From NCBI GenBank assembly GCA_946479535.1, contig CAMLGP010000168.1, positions 1 to 6,457 on the forward strand: DNA of 6,457 bases. Reading direction: 5' to 3'. Shown here in pieces: positions 1 through 6,373 of this stretch (within the stretch, counting starts at the first letter, position 1; each line of letters opens with the position of its first letter). A program made the position numbers and the translations under genes. Below the pieces are notes generated by a model. That model searched no databases. It saw only the letters and a list, made by a program, of their open reading frames with translations, and had not been told where the DNA came from. The stretch comes from an uncultured Bacteroidota bacterium. Its GTDB lineage: Bacteria; Bacteroidota; Bacteroidia; Chitinophagales; Chitinophagaceae.

Positions 1-1341
1 CGGGAACAATCCAAGCAGGATCACCAGCGCGGCCACAGCTCCCAGCGTTAGTTTAAAGCCCAAAGAAGCCTGCAAATTGGCCTGGCCATCCCTGAAATAC
101 ATGGCCTGGATCACGCGGAAATAATAATATACGCTCACCGCTGCCATCAATACGGAGAAAATTACCAGCCATAAACCAGTACCCGTGGCTAAAACCGCCT
201 TCAACATATAGAATTTGGCTACAAATCCTGCAGTAAGCGGGATCCCTGCCAGGGAAAATAAGAATATGGCGATGACTAAGGCAATAAATGGCTGCTGCCG
301 GGCCAGTCCGTTGAACCCATCAAAGGTATAATCCCCCATTTTGTTCAACACGGCAAATATGCCGATGGTGGCAAGGCTATACGCCGCAGTATACAACAAT
401 ATCCCTTCCTTGGCATCTGCGTTCATACTATAAATAGCCATTAACATAAAACCGGCCTGCGCAATACTGGAATAAGCCAGCATTCTCTTCACACTCTGCT
501 GAAATACTGCCGTGATATTTCCGATGAACAATGTTGCTGCCGTAATCACAGCGATCCATAATTTCCATTGGCCCGATAATCCTGAGAATGTCTCATCAAA
601 CAATCGGATAAATGCAATGAATACCGCCGCCTTTACAATGGTTGCCATGAACGATGTAAATACGGTGGGCGCTCCATCATACACATCAGGCGTCCAGAAA
701 TGAAAGGGCGCTGCTGATACCTTAAAGCTCATGGAGAATAACAACAGCAACATTCCTGTCACCGGTAAGAACGCCGGTTTGACCTGCGCCAGGTGCATAT
801 TCTCTACATTAAATGTTCCCGCCGCTCCATAGATCAATGCAATACCCATCAGCATCAGCCCTGTTGAGAATGATCCCATCAGGAAATATTTCAAGGATGC
901 TTCATTGCTCTTGAGATTCTTCTTATCACTTCCGGTAAGTATATATAATGGAATGGATATAATTTCTATTCCAAGGAACAGGATCAGCAGTGATTTGAAA
1001 GAAGCTGCCAGTACTATTCCACATAATATAAAATAGATTAGCGCAAAATATTCCCCGTAATTCACTCCTATCTTTTCCATATCCTTTGCACTTAACAGAA
1101 AATAAACAAACACGGAAAAGAACATAATGGAATTGAACACCAGTGCAAACCGGTCAAACCGCATCATTCCATGTGTATTGATATGGAAGAGCACCGTCCC
1201 ATAACTTTCCATCACATTTACGATCAGCAATAGCACCAAACCTGCAATAGCCACACCCCGCACTGCGCTCTTGGCTTTAAACACAAAGCCGCAGTACATC
1301 ATGATGACTCCCAAAACCGCTGATAATATTAATGCGTTCAT
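1..1341 (-). CDS. nuoN: NADH-quinone oxidoreductase subunit N (NuoN), 3' end cut by window edge
   Basis: This is an antiporter-like proton-channel subunit in the membrane arm of complex I. The frame is open from an ATG at 1339-1341 to base 1, giving 447 residues with no stop; the missing C-terminus is probably short, since the family is about 450-490 residues. The protein is hydrophobic throughout. Family landmarks are visible: E126 in a GIEIIS context (E. coli E133), K207 in SFKVSAAPFHFWTPD (E. coli K217), K237 in TIVKAAVF (E. coli K247), KRMLAYSSIAQAG at residues 285-297, and K376 in AGFVAKFYM (E. coli K395). All key charges are kept. It starts 9 bases after the nuoM stop. An AAGGA sequence overlapping that stop lies 6 bases before the ATG, so translation is probably coupled. 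NuoM and NuoL are paralogues, but the TPDVYDG and SFKVSAAPFHFW motifs identify NuoN. Confidence 0.96.
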   Translation of the reverse strand, partial: MNALILSAVLGVIMMYCGFVFKAKSAVRGVAIAGLVLLLIVNVMESYGTVLFHINTHGMMRFDRFALVFNSIMFFSVFVYFLLSAKDMEKIGVNYGEYFALIYFILCGIVLAASFKSLLILFLGIEIISIPLYILTGSDKKNLKSNEASLKYFLMGSFSTGLMLMGIALIYGAAGTFNVENMHLAQVKPAFLPVTGMLLLLFSMSFKVSAAPFHFWTPDVYDGAPTVFTSFMATIVKAAVFIAFIRLFDETFSGLSGQWKLWIAVITAATLFIGNITAVFQQSVKRMLAYSSIAQAGFMLMAIYSMNADAKEGILLYTAAYSLATIGIFAVLNKMGDYTFDGFNGLARQQPFIALVIAIFLFSLAGIPLTAGFVAKFYMLKAVLATGTGLWLVIFSVLMAAVSVYYYFRVIQAMYFRDGQANLQASLGFKLTLGAVAALVILLGLFP

Positions 1342-1347
1342 GCCTGG

Positions 1348-1352
1348 TCCTT
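1348..1352 (-). promoter_or_regulatory. Shine-Dalgarno site of nuoN overlapping the nuoM stop codon
   Basis: The minus strand reads TAAGGACCAGGC and then ATG. AAGGA lies 6 bases before the nuoN start, and its first two bases are the last two of the nuoM TAA. This is the only well placed Shine-Dalgarno match among the six gene starts in the window. It fixes the nuoN start and fits termination-reinitiation coupling between nuoM and nuoN. The coupling is an inference. Confidence 0.6.
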
Positions 1353-2829
1353 ACTTTTTTTGTAACAGGTGAAGTACCTCTGATTTTTTTAATATGGCTT
1401 CTGTGATCTCGTTTGTAACATTTAGCATCGGCTGTGGATACACTCCTACCCAGAAGATCAGGATAACAATGATCCCCAATGCCAGTTTCTCCACCAGTTT
1501 AATATCCTTTCCTGCAACTGTCAATTGATTTCCCTCTCCATACAATACCTTCTTCACCATGTTCAGCGTATAAACAGCTGCCAGTATGATACATACTCCC
1601 GCCATTACCGTAAACCAGATATTGTATTGTGTAACTGCCGAACTGAATATGCCGTTAAACATCAGGAACTCCCCCACAAATGCATTGGTCAATGGTAAGG
1701 CAATATTGGCTAACGCGATCACTACAAAGAATATCGCCAGCGCCGGCGCTTTTTGCGCCAGTCCGCCCAATTGAGAAAACTTCCTTGTACCAAATTGCCT
1801 TGCTATCATCTCCACAATGATCCACAATCCAATGATATTGATGCCATGCGTGAATAGCTGGATCATGGTACCCTGTATGCTAGATGTATTTTCTGAAAAG
1901 ATGGCCACACACATTAAACCCATGTGCGCGATGGAAGAATAAGCCACCAGGCGCTTCATATCATCCTGCCGTATCGCAATCAGTGAGGCATAGATCATCC
2001 CTATGATCGCCATGGTTGATACTGTATCTCCCCACAGATAGGATGCTCCGGGGATCAGCGGAATACACCATCTCAGCAGTCCCAACACTCCCATTTTTAC
2101 CATTACCCCACTCAATACCATTGTTACCGCTGTAGGCGATTGCTCATAGGTATCTGGCTGCCAGGTATGGAAAGGGAAGATCGGCATCTTGATTGCGAAC
2201 GCCGCAAAGAATAGCCAGAATAACCAGTTCTGGGTGCCAACCGGAATAACTGTTTTATAGAAGGATGCAATACTGAATGAATGATCTGGCGTTGCAGAAT
2301 AGATATACAGTATACCGATCAGCATCAGCAATGAACCCAGGAATGTATATACGAAGAATTTAAACGTAACCTGTATCCTTCTTTCTCCTCCCCATTGTGA
2401 ACAGAGGAAGTAAACCGGTATCAGCGCCAGTTCCCAGAAGAAATAAAACACCAGCGCATCCATGGCAAGGAATACGCCCATCATTCCCGCCTGTGCCAGT
2501 AATAACAATCCAAAAAAACTATGGGGACGCTTATAGCTGGAGTTCCAGGTAGATAAAATAACAATAGGATAAGCTACCGCATTCAGCAAACACAATATTT
2601 GACCCATTCCATCAAGGCCAACAGCAAAACTACTGCCCACACCCTGCATCCATTCTGAATCATGTGATAAATATTTGTCCGAATGCATTACAGTCAATCC
2701 CAAAATAGATACTGCCAATGTTATGAGGGATGAAAACAGTGCCCAGCCACGCGCAGAATTTCCCGCCTTAAGGAAGAAAGCCGCGATGCCCGTAAGCAAT
2801 GGAACCACTATCAATAATACTGGAATCAT
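1351..2829 (-). CDS. nuoM: NADH-quinone oxidoreductase subunit M (NuoM)
   Basis: This is the middle antiporter-like proton-pumping subunit of the complex I membrane arm. The 492 residues match the usual length of about 480-510, with roughly 14 membrane segments and a Proton_antipo_M-type core. Visible landmarks are E133 in FFWELALIPVYF (E. coli E144), K214 in AFAIKMPIFPFHTW (E. coli K234), K245 in GVMVKMGVLGLLR (E. coli K265), DDMKRLVAYSSIAHMG at 289-304, H328 in FTHGINIIGLW, and E387 in NAFVGEFLMFNG (E. coli E407). Glutamate at that last site, where NuoL and NuoN have lysine, confirms NuoM. The ATG is 9 bases after the nuoL stop; its leader AGAAAGGGT is purine-rich, but AAGG is too close for a classical Shine-Dalgarno. 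The HTWQPDTYEQ stretch replaces the WLPDAH form seen in proteobacteria, which I take as a Bacteroidota trait. Confidence 0.98.
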   Translation of the reverse strand: MIPVLLIVVPLLTGIAAFFLKAGNSARGWALFSSLITLAVSILGLTVMHSDKYLSHDSEWMQGVGSSFAVGLDGMGQILCLLNAVAYPIVILSTWNSSYKRPHSFFGLLLLAQAGMMGVFLAMDALVFYFFWELALIPVYFLCSQWGGERRIQVTFKFFVYTFLGSLLMLIGILYIYSATPDHSFSIASFYKTVIPVGTQNWLFWLFFAAFAIKMPIFPFHTWQPDTYEQSPTAVTMVLSGVMVKMGVLGLLRWCIPLIPGASYLWGDTVSTMAIIGMIYASLIAIRQDDMKRLVAYSSIAHMGLMCVAIFSENTSSIQGTMIQLFTHGINIIGLWIIVEMIARQFGTRKFSQLGGLAQKAPALAIFFVVIALANIALPLTNAFVGEFLMFNGIFSSAVTQYNIWFTVMAGVCIILAAVYTLNMVKKVLYGEGNQLTVAGKDIKLVEKLALGIIVILIFWVGVYPQPMLNVTNEITEAILKKSEVLHLLQKK

Positions 2830-2838
2830 ACCCTTTCT

Positions 2839-4749
2839 TTAATTTTTTCTGAGGAAGAACTGCACCACAAATATGATGAGCATTCCCAATACCATCAGCA
2901 GTACATAACTGCCCACCTGGCCACTTTGTAAAAGACGTATCTGCCTGCTGCCATAGTTAACAAGCCTGCCCACGCCATTCACAATTCCATCCACCACCTG
3001 TTTTTCAATGAAATTATTTAAGAAGGACCCGAACCTTGCCAGGGGCTTTACAATTAGCCTGTCGTACAGTTCGTCCACATACCATTTGTTCTCCAATACT
3101 TTTCCCAAACCGGTTGCTTCCTGCAGGTCTGGCTTTTTGGTAAACTTTATCCACGCAAATACTACCACAATTACTATCAGCGCTGTGGAGATACCCGTCA
3201 ACATCCATTCTGTGCTATGAGAAACTTCATGCACTTCCATATGCTCATGCGATGCTGCAAATATGGGAGCAAGGAAATCATTCAGCTTATGAGCGCCTTC
3301 CGCCATGAACGCTGGCACTCCCACATAACCACCAATGATCGATAAAATGGCGAGAATGATCAACGGTATTGTAATAGTCGCAGGGCTTTCATGCAGGTGA
3401 TGTTCCTGATCAGGTGTGCCCCTGAACTTTCCTTTGAAAGTTGTGGCATACAGGCGGAACATATAAAATGCTGTAAGCAATGCCGTAAATAATCCTATTC
3501 CATACAATAAGGGAGATTTGGCAAAGGATGCCGCCAGTATTTCATCTTTGGAGAAGAAGCCTGATAAGCCGGGTATACCGGCAATGGCCAGGCACCCTAT
3601 CAAAAAGGTGATATGCGTGATCTTCATGTATTTGCCCAACCCACCCATCTTCCTGATATCCTGCTCTCCACCCATGGCGTGGATCACACTACCACTGCCC
3701 AGGAATAATAATGCTTTGAAGAAGGCATGCGTCATCACATGGAATACCGCCGCCACATAAGCGCCGCTTCCCAATGCAAGGAACATATATCCCAACTGGC
3801 TAACTGTAGAATAAGCCAGTACTTTTTTAATATCGTTTTGTTTCAGCGCAATAGTGGCTGCCAGTAAAGCGGTAGCAATACCGATGATGGCTACAATATT
3901 CAGTGTACCCGGAGCCAGTGTATATAATATATTGCTCCGCGCAATCATATAGATACCCGCTGTTACCATGGTTGCAGCATGGATCAATGCAGATACAGGA
4001 GTTGGACCCGCCATGGCATCCGGCAACCAGGTATATAATGGGATCTGTGCGCTCTTGCCAGTAGCACCAACAAATAATAATAAAGTGATTATTCCGAGAT
4101 CGCTGCCGCTGAACTTTCCTTCCTGCGCAAAACTGAATACATCTCCATAGTTAACATTCCCCACTTTGGCAATGATCCAGAAGATTGCGATCAGAAAGGC
4201 CAGATCACCGATCCGGTTCATGATAAAGGCCTTATTGGCGGCCTTATTGTATTCATTATTCTTAAACCAGAAACCGATCAATAAATAAGAACATAAACCC
4301 ACACCTTCCCAACCAATGAACATGATCACATAGTTGGCACCCATTACCAGCAGCAGCATGGAAAAGACGAACAGGTTCAGATAAGCGAAATACCTTCCGA
4401 AATGCTCCGGCTTCTCTTCATGCATGTATGAAGTGGAATAAAGGTGGATCAAAAATCCCACTCCTGTTATGATCAATAAGAACAGGGCAGAAAGCTGATC
4501 CAGCTGAAATGCAAATGGCAAATTGAAACTGCCAACAGAAATGAAATTGTAATAATCGATTACTGCAGTATTTCCTCCCTTCACCTGCAAAAAGATCAGT
4601 ACACTAACCACAAAAGATGCAAGCACAGATCCACAGCCAATGAGGCTGATCATATTTTTGCCCAGCACCTTTCTTCCCAACCCACTAATGAGAAAACCCA
4701 GCAATGGGAAAAGAGGAACCAGATAAGACAGTTGCAGTATATTCTTCAT
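2839..4749 (-). CDS. nuoL: NADH-quinone oxidoreductase subunit L (NuoL)
   Basis: This is the distal antiporter-like proton-pumping subunit of complex I, with the long lateral helix that runs along the membrane arm. I start it at the ATG at 4747-4749 (MKNILQLSYLVPL, 636 residues) because this matches the usual N-terminus. The frame also has ATGs at 4768-4770 and 4762-4764, but they would add MGMTRII and fall in or at the edge of a palindrome. In 636-residue numbering, the landmarks are E148 in GWEGVGLCSYLLIGF (E. coli E144), D182 in NRIGD, K232 in GATGKSAQIPLYTWLPDA (E. coli K229), H257 in ALIHAATMVTAG, K345 in HAFFKALLFLGSG and K401 in FFSKDEI (E. coli K399). A His-rich loop spans about 447-513. 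KWYVDELYDRL near 555 begins the amphipathic lateral-helix region, and a last membrane segment spans about 615-633. It ends 9 bases before nuoM. Confidence 0.97.
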   Translation of the reverse strand: MKNILQLSYLVPLFPLLGFLISGLGRKVLGKNMISLIGCGSVLASFVVSVLIFLQVKGGNTAVIDYYNFISVGSFNLPFAFQLDQLSALFLLIITGVGFLIHLYSTSYMHEEKPEHFGRYFAYLNLFVFSMLLLVMGANYVIMFIGWEGVGLCSYLLIGFWFKNNEYNKAANKAFIMNRIGDLAFLIAIFWIIAKVGNVNYGDVFSFAQEGKFSGSDLGIITLLLFVGATGKSAQIPLYTWLPDAMAGPTPVSALIHAATMVTAGIYMIARSNILYTLAPGTLNIVAIIGIATALLAATIALKQNDIKKVLAYSTVSQLGYMFLALGSGAYVAAVFHVMTHAFFKALLFLGSGSVIHAMGGEQDIRKMGGLGKYMKITHITFLIGCLAIAGIPGLSGFFSKDEILAASFAKSPLLYGIGLFTALLTAFYMFRLYATTFKGKFRGTPDQEHHLHESPATITIPLIILAILSIIGGYVGVPAFMAEGAHKLNDFLAPIFAASHEHMEVHEVSHSTEWMLTGISTALIVIVVVFAWIKFTKKPDLQEATGLGKVLENKWYVDELYDRLIVKPLARFGSFLNNFIEKQVVDGIVNGVGRLVNYGSRQIRLLQSGQVGSYVLLMVLGMLIIFVVQFFLRKN

Positions 4750-4763
4750 AATAATTCTAGTCA

Positions 4764-4793
4764 TCCCCATCCCGATAGTTATCGGGATCGGGA
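4764..4793. repeat. GC-rich palindrome in the nuoK-nuoL spacer
   Basis: The arms are 4764-4777 and 4780-4793, 14 bases each with one mismatch (4768 against 4789) and a 2-base centre. The inner 9 bases of each arm (atcccgata and tatcgggat) are perfect. The repeat is much richer in GC than the other spacers. ATCGGG occurs twice in tandem (4781-4792), followed by a further partial copy up to 4800. In the nuo transcript it would form a strong hairpin 8 bases after the nuoK stop and 14 bases before the chosen nuoL start. No U-run follows the stem, so it is not a standard terminator. It may be a dispersed intergenic repeat or an RNA stability element; the role is not shown by the sequence. Confidence 0.8.
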
Positions 4794-4800
4794 GCCGGGA

Positions 4801-5139
4801 TTAATGTTTTAACCTGTTCAGGAAATTCACATCCACTGAATGTATATTTCGATACATCATCACAATGATCGCCAGTCCCACACTTACCTCCGCCGCCGCA
4901 ACAACCATGATGAAAAACACAAATAATTGTCCGTCCGATCCCGCAGTGGTAGACAGATTACCCGCCTCCGCAGCCACACGATAATGCATTTTGGAAAATG
5001 CCACCAGCAATAAGTTCACCGCATTCAACATGAGCTCTATGCACATGAAGATGATAATGGCATTACGGCGTGTTAATACACCTGCAATACCGATGCAGAA
5101 CAAAGCGATTGATAAGAATATGTAATAATTTATTGGCAT
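4801..5139 (-). CDS. nuoK: NADH-quinone oxidoreductase subunit K (NuoK)
   Basis: This small three-helix membrane subunit of complex I (ND4L homologue) lies in the proton-transfer path between the quinone end and NuoN. The 112 residues have membrane segments at about 4-22, 27-50 and 70-95. [24 protein letters not shown] carries E35 (E. coli E36), and [13 protein letters not shown] carries E84 (E. coli E72), the two buried glutamates that are functionally important in the family. The spacing between them is 49 residues against 36 in E. coli, so the loop between helices 2 and 3 (about residues 51-70, with a [11 protein letters not shown] stretch) is some 13 residues longer. The ATG at 5137-5139 has an A at -3 and no Shine-Dalgarno. 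It is preceded by a 67-base spacer filled with heptad repeats and followed by the spacer with the GC-rich palindrome. Confidence 0.97.
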   Translation of the reverse strand: MPINYYIFLSIALFCIGIAGVLTRRNAIIIFMCIELMLNAVNLLLVAFSKMHYRVAAEAGNLSTTAGSDGQLFVFFIMVVAAAEVSVGLAIIVMMYRNIHSVDVNFLNRLKH

Positions 5140-5143
5140 GTTA

Positions 5144-5202
5144 AAAATTCAAAATTCAAAAGTCAAAAAGCGTCCGTTTTTTAATTTTGACTTTTTACTT
5201 TT
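5144..5202. repeat. Inverted pair of 7-base tandem arrays in the nuoJ-nuoK spacer
   Basis: On the plus strand four heptads run from 5144 to 5171: AAAATTC, AAAATTC, AAAAGTC, AAAAAGC. After a GTC centre (5172-5174), four heptads of the same family run the other way from 5175 to 5202: CGTTTTT, TAATTTT, GACTTTT, TACTTTT. The layout is 28-3-28 bases, and the arms match at about 21 of 28 positions when folded. A shifted pairing gives a perfect 11-base inverted repeat (5158-5168 with 5185-5195). The array fills almost the whole spacer. It may act as an RNA fold or a translation-insulating spacer; both are inferences. As a stem it is nearly all A-U and would be weak. Confidence 0.75.
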
Positions 5203-5206
5203 TAAT

Positions 5207-5707
5207 TTATTCTTTCCTTCCAATCACCACCGCTCCCACCATCGCACTTAAAAACAGGATACTGCTTATTTCAAACGGCACCACATAAGTGCTGAACAAT
5301 TCTTTTCCGAGATTCTGGATCAGCCCGATATTACCCTGATTCAACAGTGCACTCTGGCCTTTAACTTCTGTATTCCTCAGGGCCGCCACCAGCACCAGCA
5401 ATAAACATCCTCCTGCTATGGCACCGGCAAACTTTACCCAGCGATGCTTTTGAGGTTCCGTATTCTTATTCAGGTTCATCAGCATGATCACAAACAGGAA
5501 TAGCACCATAATGGCGCCTGCATACACAATGATATTCACAATGGCCAGGAACTGCGCATTCAATAATATATAATGTCCGGAAATGGCAAAGAAGGTGAGG
5601 ATCAGCCACAATACACTGTACACCGGGTTTTTGCTGGTTATCACCATCATGGCGCCAAATAACGCCATCACAGAAAGCAGCCAGAATAGAATTTGAGTAA
5701 TGTTCAT
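5207..5707 (-). CDS. nuoJ: NADH-quinone oxidoreductase subunit J (NuoJ)
   Basis: This is a membrane subunit of complex I (ND6 homologue), next to NuoK and NuoH. Its third helix is known in the family to change shape during turnover. The 166 residues are near the usual 160-200, with five predicted membrane segments at about 6-23, 28-49, 54-77, 91-111 and 141-163. The diagnostic motif is AQFLAIVNIIVYAGAIMVLFLF (residues 51-72), including Y62 and the following glycine of the helix-3 bulge region. NPVYSVLWLI at 27-36 and the C-terminal FEISSILFLSAMVGAVVIGRKE are also typical. The ATG at 5705-5707 has A at -3 and no clear Shine-Dalgarno. The gene lies between two spacers that carry different 7-base repeat arrays. 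Confidence 0.97.
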   Translation of the reverse strand: MNITQILFWLLSVMALFGAMMVITSKNPVYSVLWLILTFFAISGHYILLNAQFLAIVNIIVYAGAIMVLFLFVIMLMNLNKNTEPQKHRWVKFAGAIAGGCLLLVLVAALRNTEVKGQSALLNQGNIGLIQNLGKELFSTYVVPFEISSILFLSAMVGAVVIGRKE

Positions 5708-5711
5708 CTTT

Positions 5712-5746
5712 AAGCTGTTAGCCTTTAGCCATTAGCTATTAGCTAT
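5712..5746. repeat. 7-base tandem repeat array in the nuoI-nuoJ spacer
   Basis: Five heptads follow one another on the plus strand: AAGCTGT (5712-5718), TAGCCTT (5719-5725), TAGCCAT (5726-5732), TAGCTAT (5733-5739) and TAGCTAT (5740-5746). The copies are degenerate but keep period 7 exactly. The array ends 4 bases before the nuoJ start on the transcribed strand. TAG recurs every 7 bases on the plus strand, and TAA recurs every 7 bases on the minus strand, so stops occur in all three frames of both strands. It is too short, and its units too small, to be a CRISPR. Confidence 0.8.
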
Positions 5747-5763
5747 AATCTTTTGTGGTTTGG

Positions 5764-6321
5764 TTATGCCTTTTCCTTTTTTGAATCTGTTGCCCTCTCT
5801 CCTCTTGCTTTTGCAAACCCTTCCGGATTTTCAATGGGATGAGGTATCAACAGGTCATCTTTCTTATAAATAAATCCTTTTCTTGCATAGTTGGAAGGTG
5901 CAAATGTCTGCGACAGATAAATTGCATCCTTTGGACAGGCCTCTTCACAATAACCACAAAAAATACAGCGCAGCATATTGATCTCGTACCTGGCTGCGTA
6001 TTTTTCTTCACGATATAAATGCTCTTCTCCCGGCTGGCGTTCTGCTGCTTCCATGGTAATGGCTTCAGCCGGACATGCAACAGCACACAGCCCACAGGCG
6101 GTGCAACGCTCACGGCCTTCCTCATCCCTGTTAAGGATCTGGAGGCCCCTGAATACTTTGGAAAATGTTCTCTTTTCTTCGGGATACTGGATCGTTGCCT
6201 TGCGTTTAAACAAATGCGAAAGAGTGATCAGCATTCCCTTCAGTATATTCCACAGGTAGATCCTCTCCAGCCATGTCATTGGCTTTCTGTCAACCGGCTT
6301 CGCTCTCTGTGTTAATTGCAC
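5764..6321 (-). CDS. nuoI: NADH-quinone oxidoreductase subunit I (NuoI), 2x[4Fe-4S] ferredoxin-like
   Basis: This is the TYKY-type peripheral-arm subunit of complex I. It holds clusters N6a and N6b and passes electrons towards N2 on NuoB. The 185 residues compare with about 160-185 in the family. Two 4Fe-4S motifs are complete: C73-x2-C76-x2-C79-x3-C83 in CTACGLCAVACP, and C119-x2-C122-x2-C125-x3-C129 in CIFCGYCEEACP. As usual, the fourth cysteine of each motif is expected to serve the other cluster. An N-terminal amphipathic stretch (WLERIYLWNILKGMLITLSHLFKR, residues 17-40) docks it on the membrane arm. I use a GTG start at 6319-6321 because the stretch MQLTQRAKPVDRKPM resembles related N-termini; an ATG at 6277-6279 (residue 15) is the alternative. 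The C-terminus is rich in Lys and Glu. It is 33 bases after the nuoH stop. Confidence 0.97.
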   Translation of the reverse strand: MQLTQRAKPVDRKPMTWLERIYLWNILKGMLITLSHLFKRKATIQYPEEKRTFSKVFRGLQILNRDEEGRERCTACGLCAVACPAEAITMEAAERQPGEEHLYREEKYAARYEINMLRCIFCGYCEEACPKDAIYLSQTFAPSNYARKGFIYKKDDLLIPHPIENPEGFAKARGERATDSKKEKA

Positions 6322-6343
6322 TTTAGGGTATTTAAAATTTTGG

Positions 6344-6373
6344 CAAATATAGTTTTACTTCTTCAACCACAAC
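6344..6373 (-). promoter_or_regulatory. Candidate Bacteroidota-type promoter upstream of nuoI
   Basis: On the minus strand TATATTTG (6344-6351) fits the -7 consensus TAnnTTTG of Bacteroidota. GTTG (6370-6373, 3 of 4 to TTTG) lies 18 bases upstream, within the usual spacing. The -33 part overlaps the end of nuoH. It would give a start about 20 bases before the nuoI GTG. This is a pattern match only, in A/T-rich sequence, and chance occurrence is possible. Confidence 0.35.

Noticed and set aside
512..703. Plus-strand 63-codon open frame
   Set aside because: It lies opposite nuoN codons that encode the conserved region before KRMLAYSSIAQAG, so it is a shadow frame.
3008..3760. Antisense and alternative-frame open frames inside nuoL
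   Set aside because: nuoL is intact and highly conserved across this stretch. The translations are low-complexity shadows of its codons.
4764..4793. Rho-independent terminator between nuoK and nuoL
   Set aside because: The stem is strong but is followed on the minus strand by GACTAGAATTATT, not a U-run, and nuoL follows immediately in the same operon.
5182..5189. TAATTTTG on the plus strand, a match to the Bacteroidota -7 promoter element
   Set aside because: It is part of the heptad array, points antisense into nuoJ, and has no suitable -33 element.
5712..5746. CRISPR-like array
   Set aside because: The units are 7 bases, directly adjacent, without spacers, and no cas gene is near.
5978..6315. 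Two overlapping plus-strand open frames of 93 and 98 codons opposite nuoI
   Set aside because: They lie wholly antisense to a well conserved iron-sulfur protein gene, have Cys- and Ser-rich translations with no recognisable domain, and no supporting start region.
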